Assembly (NCBI GenBank): GCA_032622095.1
Contig: CP136068.1
Span: 55,512,025-55,576,024, forward strand
Length of the DNA: 64,000 nt
Direction of reading: 5' to 3'
From: Siphonodentalium dalli
Lineage: Eukaryota; Mollusca; Scaphopoda; Gadilida; Siphonodentaliidae
The stretch's first letter is position 1. Each line of letters begins with the position of its first letter. The position numbers and the translations under genes were made by a program. Shown here piece by piece: positions 44,870-56,689 of this stretch. Under the pieces are notes generated by a model, which worked only from the letters and a program-made list of their open reading frames with translations, had not been told where the DNA came from and searched no databases.

Positions 44870-47071
44870 AATTAGTCTGGTCGATAAAAGGTTTGACCTA
44901 GAAAAAATTTGGACTAAGTTGGTTTGTATTCCATTTTGAAGAGGAATATATCCTCATCAACATATCCAAAATCCGCTAAAATCCGCTTTGAGCAAAATTG
45001 TTTACAGAGATTTTAAAAAATGCTCATTTTTCGACCTTGTGAAGTACGTTTTTCCACAATATCCCTCATCGGCGACACCAGAACGCATTAATCCTCCATC
45101 CGATATATACCATTTTGTGTAAAAGAGTATAGGGGGCGAATAGAGTGACAAGGACAGAAAACAATGCAATCGTGGCGATGAAATGGCTGTCAAAATGGCC
45201 GCAACTACAATCCATGCTACGACGAAAGCAACATATTGGATAACCTCCTATAAGCGAAAATACACATTTGTAATTTACAAGAATGTTGTTATATATCTTT
45301 AAAGGTACACATATAATTAAAACAGATGTATCTGAATGATTTATCGATCACTGCTACGCACGTTAACCCAATGATTTACGTTCGGGATTTCTTATTAGAA
45401 TACATCCAACAGTCGGACCAAAAACAGTTATTTCGGGCATGCAACACACGAAGTAATATTTCGTCACACAGTGCGTGGTAGTTTCGTTTTGGAATGATGA
45501 TTAATTATTGAATGTAACGCAGAAACTGAAGTGCCCACCCTATCTGTGTAAATACTAGTTATATTTCCGGAATTTCCAACACTCTCCGTGACAATAAACC
45601 ATACACGTATGTCGTAATGCTGATTATACTGTAAAGCAACACTTATCTCTTCAACAGAATAGTACCCTATCTCACTAGATCGAAGAAACTGTACATGGTA
45701 CATTTTATTTAGTACTAATTTTCATGGTGCTCCCAAACCGGTTTCTTAGTAGACAATTCTGTTCAAATTACTTCCATCGGCACTTTACAACAGGAATATG
45801 TACCACGCAATGCACACTATTAGTTGTCAGTATCTTGTTGTTTGAAATTATGTTACCATTGCCACCCACAGATTTGCGCTAAATATCAGGTCATCGGCGT
45901 TTACAGTTATTAGTTCTGCGTTTACCATTCACTCAATGTTGCTATTTATGGTTTTGTATGCAGCAGATATGTGTAACATTAGGGAGAATGGGTAAACGCG
46001 GCGATGCGGTTGCAGAAAAGGTCGTACATTTCGCGTATATGTGGCCTTAGTGCATTTATGTGCACATAATTTCCAGGTATAAAGACAGTCTCTACCACAT
46101 AGTATGTAGGCAAATTTGGTTATGTTGAGAATTTATTGAAGATAGTCTATTGTAATCCTTTGTATTTTGATAAATTGCGTTCATGGTATACCACCATGTA
46201 TTTGTGTGATAAAAGTGAAATATTCGTGTTTAATCACTTTGCTGGAGGCAAATATGACTACTATTTTAAGACACGGACAATAGGATCTACACGTTTAACC
46301 CAGTACCATATGAATATCTCTCATACTGTTCTATAGTAGTGAATTTTGACAGATTGTGTGTTGTAGATTCAAAAATAAATGATTATCGGTCATATTCGTG
46401 AGAATGTTTTCATTACATATATTTCTGCTTCTAAAAAGGTCACACATTGAATACATCCCTATTATATCACATTTAACTGTTTTAATACACATATATTACA
46501 CGATTCAAGATAAGCAGTACAGATAAAACTGTGTTATTCTTCTATTTCTTGGCGCCCAAAAAGTCCACATTTAATCGTTGTATGAGACCTGGCTTTTGGT
46601 TGCTCTCTCGCGAGATACATTAGAGAGAAATCTTACATACTATTGTTAATAGCTCCCCTTATATTCTGAAATCATTCTTCCTCGTATAATTCGAGGACAT
46701 GTTCGTTCTTTTATGACCAGCTATTCAATTTTCCGCAAATTGTAAATTTCATTCGATTTTGTCCATTTTGGCGGCCATATTGGACAGACATTCTACCGAC
46801 ATGGTTTACGACTAAGCATTGTTTGTGTAAATTTTATTGTATTACTAATTTGGTATTTGTTGGCGCACCTACCACCGAAATTCAGGATTTTTCTATACCA
46901 AATGCCATCATGGACGCCATCTTGTATTACAGAAAATGCTCAAAGCGGATTTTAGCGGATTTTGGATATGTTATAGAGGATATATTCCTCTTCAAAATGG
47001 AATAGAAACCAACTTAGTCCAAATTTTTTCTAGGTTGACCCTAAAATTTTAGTTTATCGACCAGACTAAAT
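44870..47071. mobile_element. 2.2-kb unit with long terminal inverted repeats
   Basis: The left end (TAGTCTGGTCGATAAA..., 44870-45005) is the inverted, roughly 90% identical counterpart of the right end (46925-47071, ...CGACCAGACTA). AAT borders both ends, a possible 3-bp target duplication. A single copy of the same end lies at 28190-28335. The interior (45.0-46.9 kb) has no ORF above about 80 residues that I can identify, so it is probably non-autonomous; two independent, oppositely inserted short elements would also explain it. Confidence 0.6.
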
Positions 47072-47089
47072 CGATATTACTCGGTTTAA

Positions 47090-49364
47090 GTGAACGTTCA
47101 GACGACCACGATTCAATCGTAAGTGGAAAGACTAGTAACTGATAGTTGGACTGCGCATGCTCACGACAAGATCGCTAATAATGAAATAATATCAAGCACT
47201 GTTTGATTTTAGATGCGTATTTAGTCTTGTATACGTAAACATCGTAGATGGAAAGATCGCATGGTACTCAATCACGTGGTTAACATGGCTTATGCACAAG
47301 CCACGATCTCCTCATCTGCGACGACATCGCAATCGTGTGAACAAACTATAAACGATTTTGTCCGTCCCGATTCCTCCGGCACTTACAATTGACCCTACCG
47401 CAATTAGCTGTGTGATCCAATGAGATAATTGCATTATACAGCCTGGAGCAATAGTCGCTTCTGCGAACAGGCGGTTAGACAACAAAAAAACTCATTTTAC
47501 CAGCTTACTTTATGTCGCTTTGATTTTGTTTTGTATAAAAGAGTATTGGTTTCATGTTAGTTGACACAATATAATAATATAACAGTAACATGGGCTTTTT
47601 GGATTAGTAAATTATGAACGTTGTAAATGTCACGCTGAGATAGAGAAGTGACAACTGGAAATACGATGAGGGGATTAGGAAGTGCTTATAAGCTTATTAT
47701 ATTAAAACTATCAAATCAAACTATGTACACATTTGAGATAATGGACCACAAAGTGTTGTAATCTCCAAGGGATGATTTGTTTGGGGAAAGAGGGACACTA
47801 CAATGGCCAAAGTATATGACAGCACCTGTTAAATTCACCTGTTATCGATTAATACAGGCTGATTAGGGCGCCTCTCCCTGATAGCTTTCGGATTTGTGAT
47901 GGTTAGATTTGGTACATTATACAGCATTTATTGGTATATTTTGTGAATAAATGGTATTCATGGCATTTATACGTAGACTTACATACACAAACATTATGAC
48001 AGACCAATGGAATAATAGGGAACTGTGATATGAAAAATAATTTCTCAATATACGGAAACATGTTTGTTCTATATGCGCAATGTGCCAATTATGAAGATTA
48101 TTAATTGTTATTATAACATTTTTTTTTAAATTTAAATGTCTTTATTAATTCCTCAGATATATAAGTCACGTTTTTACATAGCCCATACTAGTACACACCA
48201 CGTGGCATGGATAAGGGCGTTCTTTTTGTCTGATATAAAAGGATTATTATATATTGTACATATGTTGTTCCATAACGCCCTTCTTGGTAATAGGGTGGTC
48301 TGCTCTACGTCATTTGAAAATTGAAAATTATTACAAGTTACAACACGCAGAGGCTCCGTACACACGACAAACAGTCCCTATATTATTCTAGGACATATAT
48401 AAACACTATATAGCAATATATGCCGTATATATTGGAACCTATGTCTATGGAATTGCCCCCACTTTCTGTATAGACGTGGTATTTTCATATTCTAAATTAG
48501 TGACTAATGAGTTGATAAAGAAAAAAACAAATATCAGATGCTTTGGTGTATCGGGAAGGATGGTGGGCTGCTACGTACGTATAGATCGATAGTTTAGTCA
48601 AAGAGGTTGAAGGCGGTCGATGACAAAACCATCTCCATATATGATCAATACGTTCACGTTCATAAGTCCAGTATATGATCCAATATTGCCCATCTATTAG
48701 AATATGTATCATTATCCAGAAAAAAACAATCAGTTACCCAGAAAAAAACAATCAATTATGACATGGAACACTTTTTGATACCAGTATGGTGCATCTTCGA
48801 AAAAGAACAAAAAACTGACTACAACGGATGAAAACATACAAGTCCTCTAATTTTTATCGAAATAGGGAAATTGTATGGTACACCATCGATAAATTGATAG
48901 ATCGTGCGTCTATTGTGAAGAGACATATTGTAATAACATTGAATATTTATTATGTGTTACATATCCAGCTTGACAAGAACAGTGAATATCCGAAATTATC
49001 GAACAATTTATCTCAAAATCGACGCCATGTGCAGGTTCATTTTTCATCATGCTTCGGTGGTAATTTGCCCCAATAAAGAGCTTGTCGTCGCAAATAAACA
49101 TTGAAACTGAATGTATGTAGCCTTCACTAAAGTACTTGTATCCTTGCTGTCGCGATTTCAATGAAGTGCCAGTCGAATTGAAGAACAATCCAGCGAAATA
49201 TGGTGGTAAGTCCACCAAATTTGAAACACGTCGTTCCTTGTTGTCAGACATATCGGCGTGTGATGTCTAACCTGCTATAATTTAGTCTGGCAATTTATGG
49301 CAGGCGTGGTTATCGCCGCTGGGCAGTAGCGTGAATTGAATCGTGGTCGTCTGAACGTTTACTA
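47090..49364. mobile_element. 2.3-kb unit with about 29-bp terminal inverted repeats
   Basis: AACGTTCAGACGACCACGAT plus TCAAT at 47093-47118 is matched in inverted orientation at 49336-49360. The palindromic AACGTT at each outer edge leaves the target duplication ambiguous (6 bp AACGTT if it is one). The interior contains a fragment similar to SWIM/YqaJ-type proteins on the minus strand (48910-49251). No transposase was recognised. Confidence 0.55.
48910..49251 (-). pseudogene. Fragment of a SWIM-zinc-finger/YqaJ-type repetitive protein
   Basis: The 113-residue frame contains PPYFAGLFFNST, GYKYFSEGYIHSV, NYHRSMMKNEPAHGVDFEI and IHCSCQAG. This order resembles the N-terminal part of multi-copy invertebrate proteins in which a SWIM finger (CxCxAGxxxxCxH) precedes a YqaJ exonuclease-like domain. 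The second half of the finger (C-x-H) is missing because the frame diverges after CSCQAG, and no YqaJ part follows. It is likely a truncated copy, possibly cargo of the 47090-49364 unit. Recognition is from memory of the family pattern, so moderate confidence. Confidence 0.5.
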
Positions 49365-49389
49365 AGGGGGTAATTAGCCTGGTTCGATA

Positions 49390-49880
49390 ACATGCTATAC
49401 TGGACAAAAATGTCATATCTAATTAATAAATAGAGATTATCACTACAGTGAAGTGATCTGAGTCTCCATATCACGTCGAGTTGAGAAGGTGAGATCACGG
49501 ATCAGACGAGCTGATATGTGATCCACCTTCTCAACGAGAATGTTTATTATATGACCAATTGAACTTAATTATTACAACAACCTCTGAAATTTATTTTTAA
49601 AAAGGGGATCAGTTGATTTCAAATTTAATGAACGAATCGCAACAATTTAATCAACATGAACAAATTTAAGATTAATTTTCGCAATTGAAAATAGTTCGGG
49701 AGCCTCGTTCTGATTCAGATATGCATGATATGGAATCGGATCACGATACCATGATGGTCCGATTTATCAGAAAACCATCACAAAATGATAATGGTATTTA
49801 GTGAAAATAATGGCAGTCATATAATAAATATGATTATTAATTAGATATGACATTTTTAAATATTTATTATATGACTGTTG
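49390..49880. repeat. Cluster of palindromes
   Basis: Three pairings: GTTGAGAAGGTG...CACCTTCTCAAC (49480-49536, with inner CAG/CTG and ATCAC/GTGAT pairs); AAAAATGTCATATCTAATTA at about 49396 with its complement at about 49835-49856; and CAGTCATATAATAAATA (49814-49830) with its perfect complement at 49861-49877. Confidence 0.7.
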
Positions 49881-49917
49881 CACATTGGTTTTCCTGAGTC
49901 TTTTTGGAATCTCAACT

Positions 49918-50395
49918 TCAACCTGTAGCGTTGAAGATCATCACAACATTTCGGTCCTCTTCGAATACGCTGTGTTTCAGAGAATTCAGATTATGATCAT
50001 CTGGCATCTTTTGTAAGAATTGCTTAATAAATTTGTCCTTTTGGAGACACGGTATGCTCCGAAGAGGTGGAAGTTCCTCGATTAAGAAACGTTCATTTGC
50101 ATGCGACATATTCGTCATTTGGGAGTCTTCTCTCCGTATTTGCGAACATTGCGTTGTATTTTGGAGTGCTTGACGATGTTAGCTGCATGGCTGTATCGAA
50201 TAATAAAGTTTCTGTGGTGATACATATCGTCGGTTGTTCAACACCGTATGTAGAATCTCCAATTCTAGAGGCGTCGTCAGTTTCTCTATTCGGAAGCAGA
50301 ACGTGCTCACAATCAGCAATCCTGTTGATGATGTTATCAGTGTGTGTCAAAATCCCATCCATGATCCCCCATAATGTGTGGAGGGTCAGATACAA
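49918..50395 (-). other. Unidentified minus-strand ORF pair with a frameshift
   Basis: A 100-residue frame (50395-50093, containing TDNIINRIADCEHVLLPN and TERRLPNDEYVACK) is followed in another frame by RFLIEELPPLRSIPC and FLQKMPDDHNLNSLKH to VVMIFNATG (50118-49918). The composition looks protein-like across the frame change, suggesting one decayed coding sequence. I do not recognise the family. An antisense frame of 135 codons on the plus strand (50067-50474) is more hydrophobic and looks like a shadow. Confidence 0.35.
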
Positions 50396-50599
50396 CTACA
50401 AGTTAACTGAGTCACCGTTGGACAGATTGTCTTTCTCTCCAATGTTTATCTCTCCAGTGTATTTTAACTTCTAGTGGAATACTTGCTGTTTAGCTCACTG
50501 TCACCTATCGTTACTTCAATTTCAACTGACCGAATGCATTTCATTGTTAAATCAAACATAATATATTTCTAATCCAGTGGTTTGCGATGGTAGGACTCG

Positions 50600-51014
50600 T
50601 ATGGGTGTGTTCCGGTCTCTCATGTGGCCTGAATCCATTGGGGACCATAATGGAAATAAATGGTCTTAGGACTGATTTCTTATGCTATCCCCGATGGTTT
50701 TTGGTCACCTTTTAGTACCGGACAACTCCTTTGCAGTCTTATACACTGAATAAACGCCACGCGGAAGTGGTAATGTGCCATATGGTACATCACATCCTTC
50801 CGCAGGTGACCTATGTCCAGTAATAAATCAAATAATTTGACATTCTACATCTTAATAATTTGTTAATCTGGTACGTGTTACATGTATATCACATATATAC
50901 CATGTATTCCTCTGACTATTTTTTATCTATACATGTAGTCATGTACTCATGTAGGTTTTCCAACACAAATGTGTGCCTTACAGACCAATAAAACGTATCT
51001 TATCTTATCTTATC
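50600..51014 (+). mobile_element. LINE 3' end (lineage F) with hairpin and (TATCT)n tail
   Basis: A 7-bp stem GCGGAAG/CTTCCGC (50761-50767 with 50797-50803) encloses an inner ATGTGCC/GGTACAT palindrome. Sequence ends with AATAAAACG and about four TATCT pentamers at 50994-51014. This is the usual layout of a LINE 3' UTR; the coding part is absent. Confidence 0.6.
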
Positions 51015-51618
51015 TTTAGAACCAACAATATACGGTAGGTGACTGTCCGAGAGACCAGTTCGCTTGGACTGGACAGATGTGTGAATTAGTTTGACACATA
51101 ATATTTGGCCCACGCGACAGCGTCTTAGGGTGGATACACACTTGTATGTAATTTCTGTATGTAAAATCCATGTATTTTACATGGTCACACCAATCATTGA
51201 TAGTATATTAATCGTCTGCGCGCCACCAGCCCATTTCAACAGGCGAGACTAGTGAGTAGTTTTATCCATTATCAAAATAACTGCAATCAAGAAATTTCAG
51301 GCCAGTCATAAACATGTTTTCTTGATAATCTTCCAACTACTGTTATCCCCTCGGTCAGTATCTTTCTAAATGGTGACGACGCCCTAAGTGTGAACACGAA
51401 TCAAACATTTTTTGAAGAATTCCAAAAATACGTAATTCATACAAAGCGATTTCAATAGTTATATAGAGCTCCAAAATAAAAATATAAAAATAATATAAAA
51501 AACTTACATTTTAAACAAAGTATGCCGGTCATTCTCAGTATTCTCAAAGCGAAGAATCCGTTCCGCATAAATAAATAATTAAATCACGTGTAACATCACA
51601 ATCTGGCACCTTTCACTC
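51015..51618. other. No feature recognised
   Basis: AT-rich, no gene or repeat boundary seen. Confidence 0.3.
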
Positions 51619-51659
51619 ACTACTCTCTCTCTCTCTCTCTCGCTCTCTATCTCCCTCTG

Positions 51660-51744
<85 letters not shown>

Positions 51745-51773
51745 GCTCTCATCTCTCTCTCTCTCGCTCTCTG
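51619..51773. repeat. (CT)n microsatellite
   Basis: About 150 bp of mostly CT dinucleotides with a few CG or CC interruptions. The minus-strand ER-repeat ORF across it is an artefact. Confidence 0.95.
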
Positions 51774-52725
51774 CGAACCATATACCTTCTTACACTGCCG
51801 AGCCATGAATCTAAAAAACAAAACTCAAATACAAATTTGATATATTTTACAGGGCCCAAAAGGCACAGCGGGAGGACGACATTCTGTTATTTTATCAACT
51901 GATGTATAAACTGTTCATGTAATTATAAATCTGATGGGAAATGAACAATGTTTAAACCAACCATGTTTTCTTTCAAGGGTGCGGAAATGAATAGTTTGAG
52001 TCCGTAGATTTTATACTTGATTTGTTTCTCGTCATTTCTTGGAAACAAGGTCATCCAAAACTAAAATAAATTTGAAAGCCCTTTTAGGACGATACCGGTT
52101 TGTTGAGATTGCTCGGATAATTTGACAGCGAGCGCATGTGATAAGATTCAATTGGGATTCCCATGCAAATATCCACTACAGCGCCAAAAAACAATGCAGG
52201 TACAGCGTTGAAATTAAAAGAGTGACACTCCCATTTTTCACCCAGAATTTACAGAACTGTATATGTTTCTCAAGCCAAAGGTTGGACAAGTTTCTAACTG
52301 TGACAATTTTAGCCTGTACAGGCTTGAATTATAAAATTTTCTACCATAATCCAAGGTTCGGGAAGGGGCTGGTTATCGAAAGCTTCAAATAACTAAGGGA
52401 TTTAGTTGAATGTATCAGCCGGGATTATCTGGGAACGAATGCGTAATATAGTGTTACTTAAATATTCCATAGTTGTAAATTGTGCTTATACATGTATAAC
52501 ACAAGATAGGAAGGTGACGCAGTTGAGAACTCGTAGCTGGACAACGCTTATCCCGAATGAAGACACAGCAACACCACCGTCTGTACCTTCACATTTGAAG
52601 CTGTAATAATATATTCATAATTATATTATTAGCATAAATTGCTGCATATTAGATTAATCACTCGTAGCAAACAGACACGACAAACATGACTGTCAACTAC
52701 AATATTTATAAATCAGGAGTGGATG
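51774..52725. other. No feature recognised
   Basis: Short open frames only (the longest about 84 residues) without recognisable domains. Confidence 0.3.
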
Positions 52726-52727
52726 CA

Positions 52728-52780
52728 GGGGGGGGGGGTCGGGAATCAGGGTGCTGCATGCCCCCCCCCCCCCCCCCCTG
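52728..52780. repeat. G-run and C-run pair
   Basis: A run of 10 G (about 52729-52738) is followed 22 bp later by a run of about 18 C (52761-52778), so the two can pair as a GC-only hairpin or each form quadruplex-type structure. Between them is GGGAATCAGGGTGCTGCATG. Confidence 0.85.
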
Positions 52781-53230
52781 TCGAGGAAATATGCAATGGT
52801 CAGTCCGGTAGCTTCCGGGATAATATAGCCCCCATGTTGGGGATCATAGCCCCTGCGTTTGGGGAAATCCTGAGGCATTTGGGTTATCGCGCGAACAACA
52901 ATTATTTTAAGCGCCTGACGACTTCGTCCGAGTCAACGGCTCTCTGCACATTCAGAGCTTGACTCACTCTGGTCAAGCAAAGCCGCAATGATTGGGTTGT
53001 CATCGGACGCATATTACATGTCTGTATGATCCATGTAAAACGCCAAATACACGGTTTGTACAGATATTACATGCATGTATCCACCCTTATACAGGTGTGA
53101 ACGTATGGAGGGAATAGAGTTTGTGTTGTCTATCCAAATGCGAGACCAATTGAATTAGTTTCTAACCACATGCAGTCAACTATAGTATAAAATTGCCCAA
53201 AACCTGTTATTTATCAACATTTTGTTCAAC

Positions 53231-53320
53231 GAAATTTTGCATGTTTGTCAAATATCTGACCAAAAAAAGCCACTTGAAATTTTGCATGTTTGTCAAATAT
53301 CTGACCAAAAAAAGCCACTT
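53231..53320. repeat. Exact 45-bp tandem duplication
   Basis: GAAATTTTGCATGTTTGTCA and the following 25 bp occur twice without difference (53231-53275 and 53276-53320). A 45-bp period keeps frame, and both strands stay open across it, but neither product is recognisable. Confidence 0.9.
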
Positions 53321-53494
53321 GATTTTAGAGTTATCCATCTTCATCCGCAATATGATCAGAGAAATGTTTCTCGTCGACTGTTTACTGGGCCACCTAAAAT
53401 TATCGGTGGTGAAAAATAACATATTTCAAACATCGATATCTGATCAGTCTGAGCTTTGATAGGTGTGTTCCTCAACTCGAATCAAATATTTTTA

Positions 53495-53512
53495 CCCCCC
53501 CCCCCCCCCCCC
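53495..53512. repeat. C-run
   Basis: About 18 consecutive C. Confidence 0.85.
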
Positions 53513-53696
53513 GAAGCCAAGGAAATAGTAATTTGCGAGCGTTAATTCGGATTATTCATCTTTAATTATCCCAAAAAAGCGTTGATAAACCATTTTGTCT
53601 CCGAACTTAAAAACGTTTTTATACTGACGACGTGTTTCTGGATAAAACAGATTCTACCTTGTGATAATAAACTGTTTCGGCTGTTAAGGTTATTTT

Positions 53697-54562
53697 TCAC
53701 TTGTTGTCATAATTTTCGTTCAGGACAAAGGAGGCAATGCGCCAGAAGTGTCCAGACTCTGAAACATTAACCAAACCTGTATATATTCCCTGGATTTTCC
53801 GCGTATGCATGTATAGGTTATATCTTTCAAACATTAGAATATAGTCAACGACACTACAACCATTATATTGGTAACTCGTGAATTTTCCAAGAACGTCACC
53901 GGTTGTCCTTCCATTTACAATGCTCAAAGATGATGATTTGCATTGTGATATAAGTTGTCTACCGAATGAGTTGATTTGTCCGTCCAAATTTTCTCGGGGA
54001 CATATGGTATCAATTATATAGTTTTCGGGTAGTGGAACACATAGTCTGGCATTTTCCCAGTTCGCGCATTGAAGTCTCCACTTAAAATAATCATGTCATT
54101 TAACCCATATTTATTCAACAACAACTTAAGAGAAGACAATATTATTTCTTTTTCCTCCATTGTTTTCCAGCTTGAAGAGTTAATGGGCGGAATGTAAGCT
54201 GATATGAAAACAATTTTGGATTGTAAATTAAATAATCCACCATTAAATTCAACAGCTATAATATAATTATCTAGGTGATGTATTTTCTCAATCCATTTCT
54301 CGTACTCTGTACGACAATAAAATCCAACACTTCCTTTAATAGAATCAGATTTCGGTCTGTTTTCAATACATCGGTATCCTGATATTTGTATATCTGATGC
54401 ATCTTTGTGCCAAGTCTCGCAAATTGTAATAAAGTCATATTTACACAAATGTTCCAAGCATTCGGTATTTTGATATTTGTTCGCAAATCCTTGTGCGTTC
54501 CATGACGTAAGAGCCACTCTACCCCGATGCGTGGATATGCCACACCCCTGTTCTCGAATCAT
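53697..54562 (-). pseudogene. LINE endonuclease fragment
   Basis: The minus-strand frame 54562-54014 reads VALTSWNAQGFANKY (catalytic Asn), ITICETWHKD (catalytic Glu), GYRCIENRP, VFISAYIPP and ILSGDFNARTGKMPDY (catalytic Asp/Asn). After a single frameshift near 54016 it continues as DTICPRENLDG, INSFGRQLISQCK, IVNGRTTGD and SVVDYILM. It is an AP-like LINE endonuclease of the CETW/GDFNART type, probably the lineage of LINE B, whose own endonuclease is missing. No RT part follows. Confidence 0.85.
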
Positions 54563-54599
54563 ACGTATATCAATATTAATATCAATAAGTTATTATTAG

Positions 54600-55790
54600 T
54601 TCATTGGCGGACAGTCGATAAGAACAATAAACAAAGCTGAAAGGCATATACTAGTAGTTCGCCTGTCAAACGGATCTTAAGGAATTTTGGTTTCGAAAAA
54701 ATATGTCATACAGTCAAATAGAGTATGTCATATTGGTTAACTTAACCTAAATAACATTTCTGATATTTGCTATACAATGTTAGAAATTGGAATAAAAATA
54801 CATACATAATTATATACTATACAGATTTCCAGAAACAAACTTTGACAACAAGTGCATTAATAATTATGTACCTTGTATTTAACGCAAAATTTCTGTTAGC
54901 TGATGCCTACAAAAAAGAAAGCTCATCATTTCCCCGAATTGCGGAATGGTTTCTGTTCTCATTGGACAATTTATGATATATGGTCACCATTGGAATAAAC
55001 ATCACTGTTATACAACGAGTTATTGCTAACCCGTTCGACGCCAGATGAATAAGAATTTTCCCGCTGGTACCTACTTTCTTGCCTCTAATTACGCCCTCCG
55101 GGTGTATACTCAGCTACTGTTTCTTGGTATTAAATGGGCGCATGGATGTTTTATTTTTAGAAATGGGGATTTTTGGGACACATTAAACGTTGTAGTGCGA
55201 TCCCGAGGACGAGTCCGATAAAAGGTGTAGTTGGGAATTTCAATTTCGTTTATTGTCGTTTACATTATTTTTCATGTAGCGGGCGTCTCTTGAGACATGC
55301 TTGATTGCCCCATGGTTTGTTATTCGCATGCCAAGAAATGCAACCCGATGAATTATATCGGGAATTCGCGCGTTAACCATTAGCGCACTGCGGGTTATGT
55401 GTTTCTATTGTTCTTTAACCTGCTTTGTTGCATTGATATTTGAACAACTTTCGTTTATTTTCACGTAACATAAATCGGAATGCTATCTACTATTATACTC
55501 AGTGCACGGGGATTTGACGATTGTATAATAAATTTAATTCGAACATGAATCATACGAGGTGTTTGTTTATATCGGTGTTTAACATGTTATTTAATATCGT
55601 TTAGTGAACTTTTTCATTTAGTTATACGCGACAAATATCGGCATGTTATATTCTAAATGAATTGGGATGGTAATTATTAACCAACACCCACGTTACTCCT
55701 TCGTGCTGTGTGTAAATATTGACTTTATGTATCAGAATGCTATATGAATTGAAGAATGTTCAGAAATTACCCCCTTCCTGTGACCATGTT
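54600..55790. other. Gene-free stretch
   Basis: No gene recognised. 55085-55110 (TTACGCCCTCCGGGTGTATACT) resembles 21455-21475 and 56330-56355, a weak dispersed word. Confidence 0.3.
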
Positions 55791-55794
55791 TTAA

Positions 55795-56285
55795 TTGATG
55801 TTCATGTGGAGGGGGCATATTATAATTAGTCCGCTTTGGACCATATTTTAATTGACCCTCATGGGACTATATTGTATTTCACCCCAGTGGGACCATAGTT
55901 TAATCAACACTGATGACACCATATTTTTATTTTAATTAACCCTCATAATGGGACCATATATTTATTCTTTAATTAAGTCACGTTACCATATTTCCATTGA
56001 CCTTAATGGGACCATATTTCAATTACCCCCCATGGGTCCATATTTTTATTAACCCTCATGGGATCATATTTTAATTAACAATCAAGGTACAATTTTAGTT
56101 AACCGTCATGGAACCATATTTTTTTATTAACACTCATTGGACCATTTATTATTTAACCGTGATGTGACCATATTTTAATTCACCCTCATTGGACCATTTT
56201 TCAATTAACCCTCTCTGTGTGTGACCATATTTTAATTTACCCTCATGGAACCATACATGTATTTTAATTAATCCTTATGAGAGGT
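55795..56285. repeat. Minisatellite, about 25-40 bp unit
   Basis: Roughly 15 diverged units of 'CCCTCATGGGACCATATTTTAATTAA' type in pieces, with consistent GGACCATA(T)TTTTAATT words. Confidence 0.85.
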
Positions 56286-56689
56286 CATATCAGGAGTGCA
56301 TTACCTGAGGCCATTCTTATCAGCATTGCGCCCTCCTAGGGTATATATTGGCAAGTATATCTGACCCTGTCGCAGGAGGTGGTGGACTAAATGTGATTAA
56401 AACATGCTCGGTATTTGCGTAATTGGATACTAAATGTTATTAGAAACGTGCTCGGTGTTTGCGTACTTGAACCAGTTACGAAGATCGCAAATTTTTGCCC
56501 GATTATTATTCTGCATGCTATTTCATGCGCTTTTCAGACCACTATTTGATATGAAATTAGAAAAAGATGTCAAATATATCAACTACTTAGGCGTTACCTA
56601 TATACAGATTTTTCACAATCACCACATTAAAGTTGTTATCTGGGTAAAAACCCACGGGAATGGTCGTCGCGGCGTTTTCGAGAAGATCC
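56286..56689. other. No feature recognised
   Basis: A duplicated word AAA(C)ATGCTCGG(T)GTTTGCGTA(C/A)TTG occurs at about 56401 and 56446. A 116-residue plus-strand frame has no recognised domain. Confidence 0.3.

Noticed and set aside
50067-50474. 135-residue plus-strand ORF
   Set aside because: Antisense to a more protein-like minus-strand frame; hydrophobic composition and no domain; probably a shadow.
51579-51821. 80-residue Arg/Glu repeat ORF on the minus strand
   Set aside because: It is the translation of the (CT)n microsatellite.
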